Positions 24,808 to 35,603 of a stretch of DNA of 64,000 nt are shown piece by piece. The position numbers were made by a program, and so were the translations under genes. Source of the stretch: JBCCQL01 sp039414355 (GTDB lineage Bacteria; Planctomycetota; Planctomycetia; Pirellulales; Lacipirellulaceae); NCBI GenBank assembly GCA_039414355.1, contig JBCDJN010000007.1, positions 1 to 64,000 of the forward strand, given 5' to 3'. The notes under the pieces are model-generated. The model was not told the origin of the DNA, ran no database searches, and saw only the letters and a program-made list of their open reading frames with translations. Numbering within the stretch: position 1 is the first letter of the stretch; the number at the start of each line of letters is the position of its first letter.

Positions 24808-25854
24808 CTACGACTGGTACATCGCGGCGTAGTCGCGAGCCGCTCGACCGATGGCGTACCGCTTGGCAATGTCTGCCTGGGCGTTGGCGGCGAGCTGGGC
24901 GGCGTGGTCCGGTTCGGTTAGCAGGCGCTCGGTTGCGCGGGCCCGCTCCGCTCGGCCGCCGAGGGGCACGAGCAGGCCGGTCTCGTTGTTGACCACGGTT
25001 TGGCTCGCACCGGGCGTCTGATCGGCCACCACCGGCACGCCGGCGGCCATGGCTTCTAGCAGGGCGAGCGGCGGGGACTGCTCGTCGCCCGCGTGCCAGT
25101 AGACGTCGGCCGCCCCCAGCAGCCGAGGCAAGTCCGACCGCTCGCCGAGAAGCCGAACGTGCTCCAAGTCGCTCGCCATGCGGGCGAACCGCGCGAGCGC
25201 CGGCAACTGCGGCCCGTCGCCAATGACGAGCACGCGGACCTCGTCGCGGAGCACCCGCATCAAGTCGGCACACCACACGAGTTCCTTAACCCGCTTGCGG
25301 GGGAGCATCCGCGACACGATGGCGATTACCCGGGCCGAAGCGGGGAGTCGCAGTTCGGCGAGGAGCTGTTCTCGCGAAGCCTCGGCGGAAGCCGCCTCGG
25401 CGATGGGCACTCCTGGCGGAACGACGGTCGCCTCGGGGCCAAGGGCGTCAGCGACTTCGCTGCTCGGCGCCACGATCGCATCGGCTCGGCGGCGCCAACC
25501 CCGGTGGATCAAGCGGGCCCATGCCGGTTCGGCCGCACCCGCTCGGCCGACGGTGACCACCAGCTTCGCGCTGCCCGCCGCCCACGCCCCGTAAGCGGCG
25601 GCGGTGGGCCCCCAGGCGTGAACAATCGCCGGCGCCGCTTGCCGGACCGCCCGGCGGAGCCGCCGGAGCGCTAGCGGATCGGCCGGCAGGCGCCGGCCGC
25701 AGCCCGGCTCAGCGTTGCTTGCTACTGGGCCGTCGAGGAGGCACCACTCCGCGTCGTAGCCGAGCGCCGCCAGCTCGCCCGCCACGCCCCGCGCTTGCGT
25801 GGCCAAGCCGCCAGGGCCGCCCGATTCGAGAACAAACAGAACCCGGTCAGCCAC
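24808..25854 (-). CDS. Glycosyltransferase family 4
   Basis: 348-residue GT-B fold glycosyltransferase, cytosolic or membrane-associated. The amino-terminal FVLESGGPGGLATQARGVAGEL is the acceptor-side glycine loop, and SPPLALLEAMAAGVPVVAD near residue 265-285 contains the GT4 E-x7-E signature; LLGERSDLPRLLGAADVYWHAG precedes it. The GTG start at 25854 is only 3 nt after the hpt stop, so the two are one operon. The sugar donor and acceptor are unknown. Confidence 0.9.
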   Translation of the reverse strand: MADRVLFVLESGGPGGLATQARGVAGELAALGYDAEWCLLDGPVASNAEPGCGRRLPADPLALRRLRRAVRQAAPAIVHAWGPTAAAYGAWAAGSAKLVVTVGRAGAAEPAWARLIHRGWRRRADAIVAPSSEVADALGPEATVVPPGVPIAEAASAEASREQLLAELRLPASARVIAIVSRMLPRKRVKELVWCADLMRVLRDEVRVLVIGDGPQLPALARFARMASDLEHVRLLGERSDLPRLLGAADVYWHAGDEQSPPLALLEAMAAGVPVVADQTPGASQTVVNNETGLLVPLGGRAERARATERLLTEPDHAAQLAANAQADIAKRYAIGRAARDYAAMYQS

Positions 25855-25857
25855 GCC

Positions 25858-26379
25858 TCACGGCCCCTCGCCGGGGTCAAGCGTCGCCACGTACGGCAGA
25901 TTGCGATAGAGGTCGTTCAGGTCCAGGCCATAGCCAACCACGAACTTGTCCGGGATATCGAAGGCGACGAAGTCGGGCTCTACCGACTTTGCCCCGCCGA
26001 TCTGCTTGCGGAGCAACACCGCCGAGTGAAGGCTCGACGGGCGGCGACGCTGGAGCTGCTCAACAACCCCCGCCAGGGTCTGCCCCGTGTCAAAGATGTC
26101 GTCGACCACCACCACGTGGGAGCCACGCAGGTCTGGCAGCAACCGGTCGTCGATCTTCAGTTCGCCCTGCTGGTGCTTCGGGCCGCGGTAGCTGCGTGCT
26201 TGGATTAGCGCGAGGCGGAGCGGCAGGTCGAGGCGGCGGATCAGGTCGGCCACCATCGGCAGGCTGCCAGTGAGCACGCCCACCAGCACCAGCGGCGGCC
26301 GCGGGCAGACCGACTGCACATAGGCGGCCATGCGGTCGACCCCCTCTTCGATCTGCTCGGCGTTGAGAAGCGTTTCCAT
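25858..26379 (-). CDS. hpt: Hypoxanthine phosphoribosyltransferase
   Basis: 173-residue purine salvage enzyme that joins hypoxanthine (or guanine) with PRPP. The PRPP loop VVVVDDIFDTGQTL is at about residues 96-109, the LVGVLTGSLPMVADL region lies before it, and DFVAFDIPDKFVVGYGLD is the purine-specificity segment, including the conserved F-VGYGLD. The ATG at 26379 gives the usual family length; CAGGGA upstream serves as ribosome binding site. It is the first gene of a two-gene unit with the GT4 gene. Confidence 0.94.
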   Translation of the reverse strand: METLLNAEQIEEGVDRMAAYVQSVCPRPPLVLVGVLTGSLPMVADLIRRLDLPLRLALIQARSYRGPKHQQGELKIDDRLLPDLRGSHVVVVDDIFDTGQTLAGVVEQLQRRRPSSLHSAVLLRKQIGGAKSVEPDFVAFDIPDKFVVGYGLDLNDLYRNLPYVATLDPGEGP

Positions 26380-26403
26380 GGCGTTCGTCCCTGCAAGCGG
26401 CAC

Positions 26404-26802
26404 GTCAGTGTATGCCGCGACAGGCGAACACGACTACAGGGAGAAAAGCATCGCCAAGGCGGTGGCGAGCACGGCGAGCGAAGAGATGCTCGTCAACAGA
26501 AGTGAGGGAGCCGCAAGAACCCTCCGACCACCTGGCAGGCCGGATATCGTCTCGCAATCGGTTATCTCATGATGCCGTCAATCAAAGCTGCTCCCCCCGG
26601 TGTCGTACTATGATCCGACGCCCGACGGCGGAGGGCTCTTGCGGCTCCCTCGTTGCGGCGGTTGCGGGCTGCCCGCTAACCACTACAACCGCGACAGTAC
26701 GCACGCCAGCGGATCTGGTCAATGATTTCGCGCGCTAATTTGTTTTTTCTTCATAAATCGGCAAGGCCGTCTCATTTTGAGCAGCTTGCCAAGCTACCAT
26801 CG
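26404..26802. repeat. Spacer with a 23-bp inverted repeat
   Basis: Arms at 26504-26526 and 26629-26651 are complementary at 22 of 23 positions and are separated by 102 nt. The rest of the spacer includes an A/T-rich patch (TTTGTTTTTTCTTCATAAAT, around 26740) unlike the surrounding DNA. No convincing gene is present. Confidence 0.75.
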
Positions 26803-29772
26803 CTACGGCGTTAGCCACACCACCCGCCAGTTTTCGGGGTCGCCGGGGCGATGGCGGGCGGGCCAGTGAACCGGTGGTACCCCGGGCGTTCGCCGCGTCA
26901 CGGCCACGGCCCAGGCTTCCGATCCGGTCTCGCCGGCTAGTTCCGCCTTGGCGATGGCGGCCTCAAAGGTCCACGCCTCGGCCGTTTCGCGTACGGCGAC
27001 GTACCAGCGGGGGTCCCAGGGCTGCTCGCCCCAGCAGCGGTCGGCGGTCCATCCCCGCGAGTCGATCGCAAGCTCGTACTCGGTGGCGAAGTCGCGATCG
27101 GTGTCGATGGCGAAGACCACGCGGTCGTACGGCGTGAGGTCGCTGTCGCGGGTCCGCCCGCCAGCCGGCTTGGGGTAGAGCACGCCGGCCCGCTTGGTAA
27201 CCCGCCCGGCCAGGTAGAAGTAGTCGGAATCGCTGGCGAGGTACGAGCGGGCGCCGTCGGGCCCGATGCCTTCCGACTGCCAACACGCGTCGTTGAGCTT
27301 GCCGTCGAGCAGGGGCGGCTCCTCGGCCCGCGTCGCCTCGACCATCGCAGCGGGCGGCGGAGTCGCCTTCCGGCCAGCGAGCCAAAGCTCCGCCTCAGCG
27401 GCCCGGCGCCACGGCTCGGGCATCGAGGCGCCGCCGAGCACGGCATGGGTCTTCTCGACCCGCCCGACCTCGCCCGCCCGCGCCGCCGCGGCGGCAATCG
27501 TTCGCCGCAAACCGGGACGCGCGAACAGCGTCGGCCGGCTTTGTTCCAGGTAATCCGCCAACTGCAGGGCACGCTTGAGCCGGGTCTCTGAATCGAGCTG
27601 CGCCGACGACGGATCGCCCGCGTCAAAACCGGCAACGGCAACGCCATGCTCGGTTTGCTCCGGCGGCCGCGTTTGCTCCCGCGAATGGGCCGCGGTTCGC
27701 GTCGCCGCGTGGCCAACCTCAGCGCTGGCGTAGTAACGAACGACCCACTCCAGCGCGGAATCGGCGAGGGGGTGATCCGTGTACCGGACCAGCAGCAGGT
27801 AGAACGCGTCCGCCGCGCGCTGTGGCTGGCCCAGGCGGCGATATGAATTGGCCAAGCGGTGCAGGAGCTGGGCGCCGGCGTCTGCCGAGAGCCCGCTGGT
27901 CAGGTCGATGACCCTGCGCTGCCAGGCGCCGGAGTCGCTCGTCGCCGACGGCGCCGCGGCGAGCAGGTGCTGCACGGCACGGCGTCGGACGGCCAGTTCG
28001 CGGACTTCCACCAAACCGTTCGTTGCTTCCTTGGCCGGTGGTCGGCGGTAAGGACCACCCGGCGGCAAGGCGATGCCGGCGAGCGGGTCTCGGCCGCTGG
28101 GCGGCGGGCCGCTGCGGACGGCGCCAAGCCGCCACGACACGGCCACCGGCGACGGCTCGGGCGACGCATGAAGCAGGCCGTTTCGATAACCAACCCACCC
28201 GGAAAGCGTCGCCCCCAGAGTGGGATGGTAGTTGCCCGTCGCCATCCGCCCGGTTGCGGGCTCTCCTTCGCGTGTGGCAAAGGCGACTCGCTTTGGCTGG
28301 TGCGGCGGCGGGAACACCAACTCATCAAGCTTCACCGACGGCGAATGGCCGGCGGCCGCCAATGCCTCTTCGACCAGTGTGCGAATCGTCGCCGCGCTGC
28401 TCGGCGAGCCGTCACGTGATTCTGGCGCGACGAATACGAGCTCGGGCCGCAACCGCAGCACGGCGAGGGCCAGGTTACGCGCGAGTAGCTCGGCGCCCGC
28501 GTCACCGGCGGCGATTGGTTCCACCACCGACGCCCCGGCACAGGTGGCCGCCTCGCGGAGGCGAGCGGTGGCTGACGCCGGCGACTCGCCCACCGGCGGC
28601 CGAAGTGTGTGCACCGCCATGCGGTAGCCCTCGGCGGCGCCCAGATTGGCGATCAGCTCCAGCGGCACGGCGGCGGGCGTCTCCGCCACCACCAGAACCG
28701 CCGCCCGGCGATCGCCGCCGCGTTGGGTCCGCCAGTTCTTGCCGCCATCGGTGGTCGAAACGATCGCGCCGAGATCGCCTACGGCCCAGCCGTTGCGTTC
28801 GTCGATGAACTCAATGTCGTTGAGCGCAGACGACACGCCAGTCGGCTGCACCTGCCAAGATTGGCCGCCGTCGGGCGACGCCAGTATCGCATTGCCCGGC
28901 GAGCCGGCGAGCCAAACCCACTGCCCGCGGGCGGCCACCGCCCGCCAGGGGAGTTCATCGAACGGCGGCGGCAGCGGCGCGTCGAGCGAAACCCATCGCC
29001 GGCCGCCGTCTTTGCTGTGCATCACGCCGTCGCCGGCCGCCCAGAGTTCGCTGGGGGACGCGAAGGCCACCGAGCAAACCCGCGACCGGCCGCGCGGCTG
29101 CTCCGTAGCGTGCAGGCTTGCTTTGCGTGCGCGCAGCAGGTTTCCCGCGCCGTTGAGAACCACGCCGGACTCCGATGATCGCCAACGCGCCGTCAACCAG
29201 TGCTCGCCCGGCGACGGCCGGCTCTGGCGGTCGGCGATCGACATCGGCCGCCAGCCGCGGCCGCCATCGTCCGTCAAGAACACGCCGGCCGGCGCGAAGG
29301 CCGTGCACGCGCCCACGGCGACGCCACGACGCCGATCGAAGAACTGGACGTCGCGCAGCAACGGCAGCAGCGGCGCCGGCTGCCGGCGCCAGGTGTCACC
29401 GCCGTCGCTGGTCTTGAGCACCACCGCAAGCATGTCGTGGGTGTACGGGCGGACCTCGCCCCCCACGGCCCAGCCGTGCTGGTGATCGACAAACGAGACG
29501 GCATATAGCGGCGTCGCCAGTGGCGTGGTCAGTTGCCGCCAGTTCTGGCCGCCGTCGACGGTCCGAAGAACTACGCCGCGGTCGCCCACGGCCCAGCCAT
29601 GGCGTCGATCGACGAAGCAAACGTCGTGCAGCGTGGCGTCGGCGTCGAGCGCTTCGCTCGCGGTGGGCGCCCGCTCGCTGGAGGGACGGGCGGCAGCCGC
29701 GGACCGCGGCGCCAGCATCAGCAGGATCGCTGCAATCGAAGAAACAGGGAGCCGCGCGAAGAGCCGTGCCAT
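26803..29772 (-). CDS. Secreted YCF48/BNR-like propeller protein with helical repeats and CBM9-like carboxy domain
   Basis: 989 residues. Signal peptide LFARLPVSSIAAILLMLAPRSAAA. The amino-terminal third carries YCF48/HCF136-like repeats with recurring HGWAVGDRG, SPDGGQSW and NGWAVGDLGAIVSTTDGGKNWR units. The middle (ELLARNLALAVLRLRPELVFVAPESRDG) has an alpha/beta look reminiscent of LmbE/PIG-L folds (weak inference). A TPR-like helical stretch follows (LLHRLANSYRRLGQPQRAADAFYLLLVRYT). The carboxy end starting PPLLDGKLNDACWQSEG is typical of family 9 carbohydrate-binding domains. Start 29772 is favoured by GGAAG 10 nt upstream; ATG 29787 and TTG 29808 are alternatives. Confidence 0.78.
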   Translation of the reverse strand: MARLFARLPVSSIAAILLMLAPRSAAAARPSSERAPTASEALDADATLHDVCFVDRRHGWAVGDRGVVLRTVDGGQNWRQLTTPLATPLYAVSFVDHQHGWAVGGEVRPYTHDMLAVVLKTSDGGDTWRRQPAPLLPLLRDVQFFDRRRGVAVGACTAFAPAGVFLTDDGGRGWRPMSIADRQSRPSPGEHWLTARWRSSESGVVLNGAGNLLRARKASLHATEQPRGRSRVCSVAFASPSELWAAGDGVMHSKDGGRRWVSLDAPLPPPFDELPWRAVAARGQWVWLAGSPGNAILASPDGGQSWQVQPTGVSSALNDIEFIDERNGWAVGDLGAIVSTTDGGKNWRTQRGGDRRAAVLVVAETPAAVPLELIANLGAAEGYRMAVHTLRPPVGESPASATARLREAATCAGASVVEPIAAGDAGAELLARNLALAVLRLRPELVFVAPESRDGSPSSAATIRTLVEEALAAAGHSPSVKLDELVFPPPHQPKRVAFATREGEPATGRMATGNYHPTLGATLSGWVGYRNGLLHASPEPSPVAVSWRLGAVRSGPPPSGRDPLAGIALPPGGPYRRPPAKEATNGLVEVRELAVRRRAVQHLLAAAPSATSDSGAWQRRVIDLTSGLSADAGAQLLHRLANSYRRLGQPQRAADAFYLLLVRYTDHPLADSALEWVVRYYASAEVGHAATRTAAHSREQTRPPEQTEHGVAVAGFDAGDPSSAQLDSETRLKRALQLADYLEQSRPTLFARPGLRRTIAAAAARAGEVGRVEKTHAVLGGASMPEPWRRAAEAELWLAGRKATPPPAAMVEATRAEEPPLLDGKLNDACWQSEGIGPDGARSYLASDSDYFYLAGRVTKRAGVLYPKPAGGRTRDSDLTPYDRVVFAIDTDRDFATEYELAIDSRGWTADRCWGEQPWDPRWYVAVRETAEAWTFEAAIAKAELAGETGSEAWAVAVTRRTPGVPPVHWPARHRPGDPENWRVVWLTP

Positions 29773-29995
29773 GCGTGTCGCTTCCATGCGATGAGAGTGG
29801 CGTTGCAAGCCGCGATTGTACGGCGATCGCCCGTCCCGGACCTAGACGAAACACCCCCGGCCGCGGCGCGCGGCGCCAGCATGCCGGTTATGCCGGCTGG
29901 CAGGGATTGCCGGGCGGACTAGCCGCACCGCTCGCCACGCCTGACGGCCACGCCGGGGCTAGAGTTTTGTGCCTCCCTCAACCTGCCCAACGACT

Positions 29996-31579
29996 ATGCC
30001 ATCCTCGACATCGCCCATCGACGTGCTGCTCGACCGGGCCGGCCCCCTCTGCAGCCCGCCGGGCGTCGCCTTGGAGGTCATCCGCCTCACCGCGGAAGAC
30101 ACCGTTGATGCGGCGGCGATCAAGTCCGCCATCGAGGCAGACCCCGCCCTCTCCGCCAAGCTGCTGCGGGTGGTCAACAGCTCGTTCTTCGGGCTCTCGG
30201 GCGAGGTGAGCAACCTCACGCAGGCGCTCGCGCTGCTGGGCGTTCGTCCGCTGAAGATGCTGGTGCTGGGGTTCTCGCTGCCCAAAGGCCTGCTGGAAGG
30301 GCTCACCGCCGAGCAGCTCAAGGCGTTCTGGACGAAGGCGCTCACGCGGGCGATCGCCGCCCGGCGGATCGCCACCGATTGGTTCGGCGGCGTGGTGAGC
30401 GGCGACGACGCCTTCACCGCCGGCCTGTTGCGTGACCTGGGCGTGCTGGTGCTGATCCGCGAGGTGGGCGACCCGTATGTCAAGTTCCTCGAAGCCACCG
30501 GCGTGCTGAAGACGGAAGACAACACACCGCCGCCCGATCGGTGCGACCTTGAGCAGAAGACGCTGGGCTTTGACCACCTGCAACTCACGGCGGCCATGCT
30601 CGAGCGGTGGTCGCTTCCGCGGGAACTGGTCGGCTCCGCCACCACCGCGCCGGCGCCGCCGGCCGAGGTGTCGCCGCTGGCCGAGGTGGTGATCGAAGCC
30701 GAGCTGATCGCCAAGCTGCTCACCGGCCCGCACTACGACGCGCTGCTCGACCTCCTCGCCCGCGGCCCGCAGGCGTGCGGGCTGAGTGATCAGCAGGTGA
30801 GCGCCCTCGTCGAGGTGCTCGGCGAACAAGCCCGCTCGCTGGCGGACGCCATGCAGGCGCCGTTTGATGATGAGTTGGACTTCAACCAGATCCTCGCGAC
30901 GGCACAAGCGCGCTTGGCGATGCTCGCCGCTTCGACCGCCAGCGACCAGACGGACGATGAGATCGCCGAGGCGCTCATCGCCGAGTCGCACGATCTGCGG
31001 CTGGCGATGCGTGGGTTCTTGAAGGACGGCAAGGCGGTCCGCCCGCCGCAACCCAAGCGGCACGAGCGGACCGAAGCGGGCCACGCTCCCGCCAACGCCG
31101 GTCAACGCGTTGAGCTGACGGCAGCCATGCGGGAACGCGTGGCCAAAGCGGTGGACAACCTCGCCGCGCGGTGCCGCGTTGACCGCGTCGAGCTGAGCGT
31201 CGCCATCGTGCACGGCGACGGGCTGGCGATTGTGGCGAGCGACCCGGCCACCACCCGGCGGCTGGACGCGGCCATCTCCGACGCCCGCATCTGCCTGACC
31301 GCCGGCCGGGCGGCGGTGCTCACGCTGTCTGCCGACCTGTTCGCGGTGCTCATGCCGGGCGTGGACCGGCGAGACGCGCTCGCCTTCTGCCACCGGTTGG
31401 CGTCGGCCCTGCGCGCGAACGACGACGCTCCGCCCGTTGAGATCCGGGCAGGCGTGGCCGTGGTGGCTCAAGTGCCCAACCGTTTCGAATCGACCGGCAT
31501 GGTCGAGGGCGCGCTGCGTTGCCTGCAGACCGCGGGCGCCACGCCGGGCACGTGTGTGAAGAGCATCGAGGTCTTCTGA
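29996..31579 (+). CDS. HDOD-domain signalling protein with degenerate GGDEF-like tail
   Basis: 527 residues, cytosolic. An HDOD domain occupies about residues 10-200 (AIKSAIEADPALSAKLLRVVNSSFFGL and FTAGLLRDLGVLVLIREVG), a fold used as a non-enzymatic output or scaffold module in bacterial signalling. After an acidic/charged linker the last ~150 residues resemble a diguanylate cyclase fold (LSADLFAVLMPGVDRRDALAFCHRLASAL), but the GGDEF signature is replaced by SADLF, so it is likely inactive. The ATG at 29996 is used; a GTG at 29969 is possible. It is divergent from the YCF48-like gene. Confidence 0.85.
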   Translation: MPSSTSPIDVLLDRAGPLCSPPGVALEVIRLTAEDTVDAAAIKSAIEADPALSAKLLRVVNSSFFGLSGEVSNLTQALALLGVRPLKMLVLGFSLPKGLLEGLTAEQLKAFWTKALTRAIAARRIATDWFGGVVSGDDAFTAGLLRDLGVLVLIREVGDPYVKFLEATGVLKTEDNTPPPDRCDLEQKTLGFDHLQLTAAMLERWSLPRELVGSATTAPAPPAEVSPLAEVVIEAELIAKLLTGPHYDALLDLLARGPQACGLSDQQVSALVEVLGEQARSLADAMQAPFDDELDFNQILATAQARLAMLAASTASDQTDDEIAEALIAESHDLRLAMRGFLKDGKAVRPPQPKRHERTEAGHAPANAGQRVELTAAMRERVAKAVDNLAARCRVDRVELSVAIVHGDGLAIVASDPATTRRLDAAISDARICLTAGRAAVLTLSADLFAVLMPGVDRRDALAFCHRLASALRANDDAPPVEIRAGVAVVAQVPNRFESTGMVEGALRCLQTAGATPGTCVKSIEVF

Positions 31580-31650
31580 CCCTCGCTCAAGCCTCGGCGA
31601 TCCGCTGCTTTGCAGATCGTCCGCCCCGCGGATTCGTCGCGGCAAACTGG

Positions 31651-31656
31651 TATTAT
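31651..31656 (+). promoter_or_regulatory. Putative -10 box implying a leaderless transcript
   Basis: TATTAT ends six bases before the ATG at 31663 and no ribosome binding site is present. It has the same geometry as the element at 9799. Confidence 0.4.
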
Positions 31657-31662
31657 GCCGCC

Positions 31663-32715
31663 ATGGATGAATCGGAACCCCACCCGCCAGCGGCTGACCA
31701 ACCGAGCGCCGCTGAGCCGACCAAGCCAGCGGCCCCCGCGCCCACAGAGTCACGGATGCGTGAGCTTCGCGCCTCGGACATCGACTCGCGGTACGCCAAC
31801 CGGCCTCGGCGACGCGCGGCTCAACGGGGACCGCTCCGCCGGCAGGTTCGGCTGCCGCTGATGTTGTTCCTTGCGACGTGCGCCTCAACGTTCTGGGTCG
31901 CCTGCGCGGAGTGGAACCCGGTGGAGCACATGGAGACCTGGGCGTCGATGTCCGCCGTGATCTCGGCCAACTGGCGGCAGGGGCTCACCTACATGGGCGC
32001 CGTGCTCGCCATCCTGCTGACGCACGAGATGGGGCACTTCCTGCTCACGCTCCGCCACCGCATCCCGGCGAGCTACCCGCTCTGCATCCCGGTGCCGATC
32101 AACCCCATCGGCACCATGGGCGCCCTGATTGGCATGGAAGGGATGAAGGCCAACCGAAAAGAGATCTTCGACATCGGCCTCGCCGGACCGCTGGCGGGAC
32201 TGGCCGTGGCGATCCCCGTGCTGTGGGTTGGGGTGAAGCAGCTCGACCTCAGCGGCGAGCCGGTGCCGGGCGAGGTGCTGCTGCACAACCCGCTGATCGT
32301 TCGGTGGATGATCGACTGGGCCCACACCGCGCCGTGGGCGAGCCAGGCCGACTGGATCGGCATCTCGCAGCTCAACGCTTGGTTCATGGCCGGCTGGGTC
32401 GGCATGTTTGTCACCGGACTCAACATGCTGCCCGTCAGCCAGCTCGACGGCGGCCACACCGTGCACGGGCTCTTCGGCCGCGAGAGCGACAAGATCGCCC
32501 GGGCGTTTACCGTCGTCGCCATCGTCTACGTGGTCTACAACCTCGACCAAGCCGCCATCTGGACGCTGATGCTCGTGCTGGTGATCCTGATGGGCATCCA
32601 CCACCCGCCCACGGCGGACGACGACGTGGAGCTCGACCCCACGCGGTGGTGGATCGGCATCGCCAGCCTCTCGATCCCGGTGCTCTGCTTCCCGCTGCTC
32701 GGCTTGCGGCAGTGA
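31663..32715 (+). CDS. Site-2 protease family (M50) intramembrane metalloprotease
   Basis: 350 residues with a ~65-residue proline-rich, basic cytosolic amino terminus followed by about six membrane helices. The zinc motif HEMGH is in LLTHEMGHFLLTLRHR, and the third ligand motif NMLPVSQLDGGH fits the NxxPxxxLDG pattern of site-2 proteases. DIGLAGPLAGLAVAIP is the conserved glycine-rich helix. Such enzymes release transcription factors or clear signal remnants by cutting inside the membrane; the substrate is unknown. There is no PDZ domain. The sigma factor gene follows by 95 nt, a suggestive neighbour. Confidence 0.92.
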   Translation: MDESEPHPPAADQPSAAEPTKPAAPAPTESRMRELRASDIDSRYANRPRRRAAQRGPLRRQVRLPLMLFLATCASTFWVACAEWNPVEHMETWASMSAVISANWRQGLTYMGAVLAILLTHEMGHFLLTLRHRIPASYPLCIPVPINPIGTMGALIGMEGMKANRKEIFDIGLAGPLAGLAVAIPVLWVGVKQLDLSGEPVPGEVLLHNPLIVRWMIDWAHTAPWASQADWIGISQLNAWFMAGWVGMFVTGLNMLPVSQLDGGHTVHGLFGRESDKIARAFTVVAIVYVVYNLDQAAIWTLMLVLVILMGIHHPPTADDDVELDPTRWWIGIASLSIPVLCFPLLGLRQ

Positions 32716-32718
32716 ATC

Positions 32719-32751
32719 GATTGCGGATTTCGGGTTGCGGATTACGGATTT
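32719..32751. repeat. GCGGATT word repeat after the site-2 protease gene
   Basis: Four near-tandem words (GATTGCGGATTTCGGGTTGC then GGATTACGGATTT) begin four bases after the stop codon. They match the word family at 24747. Confidence 0.65.
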
Positions 32752-32810
32752 GACGCGGTCGATGGTTACGATAGTCGCCTCAAGACAGCAACCACTTCGG
32801 CGAGGGTGAC

Positions 32811-33479
32811 TTGGCGAGCGTGAACGACGATGCCGAACTCGCCCAGCGAATCGCCGCCGGCGATAGCAACGCGCTCGGCGAGGCGTTTGCGCTGCACAAC
32901 GACCGTTTGCGACGCGGCGTGCTGTTCCGCATGGACCCGCGGCTGCGCGGCCGGGTCGACGCCGACGACGTGCTGCAGGAGGCCTACTTACAAGCGGCCG
33001 ATCGCGTCGATCACTTCGCCAAGCGACGCGAGGAGTCCGGCGAAGAGGGGGCGATGAGCCTCTTCGTTTGGCTGCGGCTGCTGGCGGCTCAAGCGCTGGT
33101 GGACGCCCATCGCCGCCACCTGGGCGCCAAGATGCGCGACGCCGGCCGGGAGGTCGCCCTGGGCGGGGCGCCATCGCCGGTGGCCACCAGCGTGTCGCTG
33201 GCCGGTTGCTTGCTGGGCAAACTTACTTCGCCCAGCCAAGCCGCCATGCGGGCCGAGCTGGAAACCAAGCTGCAAGACGCCCTCGCCGGGATGAGCGACC
33301 TGGATCAAGAAGTGATCGCCCTACGCCACTTCGAGCACCTGACCAACAGCGAAGTGGCCGAGGCGTTGGCGATCGAGTCCAAGGCTGCCAGCATCCGCTA
33401 CGTCCGCGCGGTCAAGCGACTCAAAGAAGTGCTCGACACCACGCCCGGCTTTGCGGGGTTGGAGTCTCTGCTCAAGTAA
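32811..33479 (+). CDS. ECF-like sigma-70 family RNA polymerase sigma factor
   Basis: 222 residues. Region 2 includes LHNDRLRRGVLFRMDPRLRGRVDADDVLQEAYLQA (-10 recognition and core binding), and region 4 is at the carboxy end (LTNSEVAEALAIESKAASIRYVRAVKRLKEVL), a helix-turn-helix for -35 recognition. The extra segment between them is longer than in standard ECF factors. The start is a TTG at 32811 with GAGGG six bases before it. A Ser/Thr kinase gene follows; kinase-linked sigma factor groups are known in planctomycetes, so phosphorylation control is plausible (inference). Confidence 0.9.
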   Translation: MASVNDDAELAQRIAAGDSNALGEAFALHNDRLRRGVLFRMDPRLRGRVDADDVLQEAYLQAADRVDHFAKRREESGEEGAMSLFVWLRLLAAQALVDAHRRHLGAKMRDAGREVALGGAPSPVATSVSLAGCLLGKLTSPSQAAMRAELETKLQDALAGMSDLDQEVIALRHFEHLTNSEVAEALAIESKAASIRYVRAVKRLKEVLDTTPGFAGLESLLK

Positions 33480-33605
33480 GTTCACCGCCGAGAGCGCGGA
33501 GATCGCAGAGGTTTGCGCTTCGGGCTAGACTGAAGCGACGCGGTCACACGAATCCTTGGCGCCCCCTGTTTTCGACATGCCTCCGCGCCCTTTGCGACCT
33601 CTGCG

Positions 33606-33611
<6 letters not shown>
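33480..33611. repeat. 32-nt imperfect inverted repeat between sigma factor and kinase genes
   Basis: The left arm 33480-33511 starts one base after the sigma factor stop; the right arm 33580-33611 contains the GTG start of the kinase gene. The arms are complementary at 24 of 32 positions, with the outer nine bases perfect. The words (TTCACCGC...GCGGAGATCGCAGAGG) belong to the GCAGAGG-type repeat that produces spurious FTAE-like peptides in many genomes (general knowledge). Confidence 0.75.
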
Positions 33612-35513
<1,902 letters not shown>

Positions 35514-35603
35514 TCAGCCGGCCGCAAGCCGCCCGCTGCCAGCATGGCCGCCGAACGATCGCCGCCTAGAGTCCGTAACAACAACGGACCCAAGGTAGCC
35601 ACC

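Noticed and set aside
29978..31888. 636-codon minus-strand frame opposite the HDOD gene
   Set aside because: Composition is typical of antisense GC-rich frames (R, G, H, Q) and the plus strand carries clear HDOD motifs.
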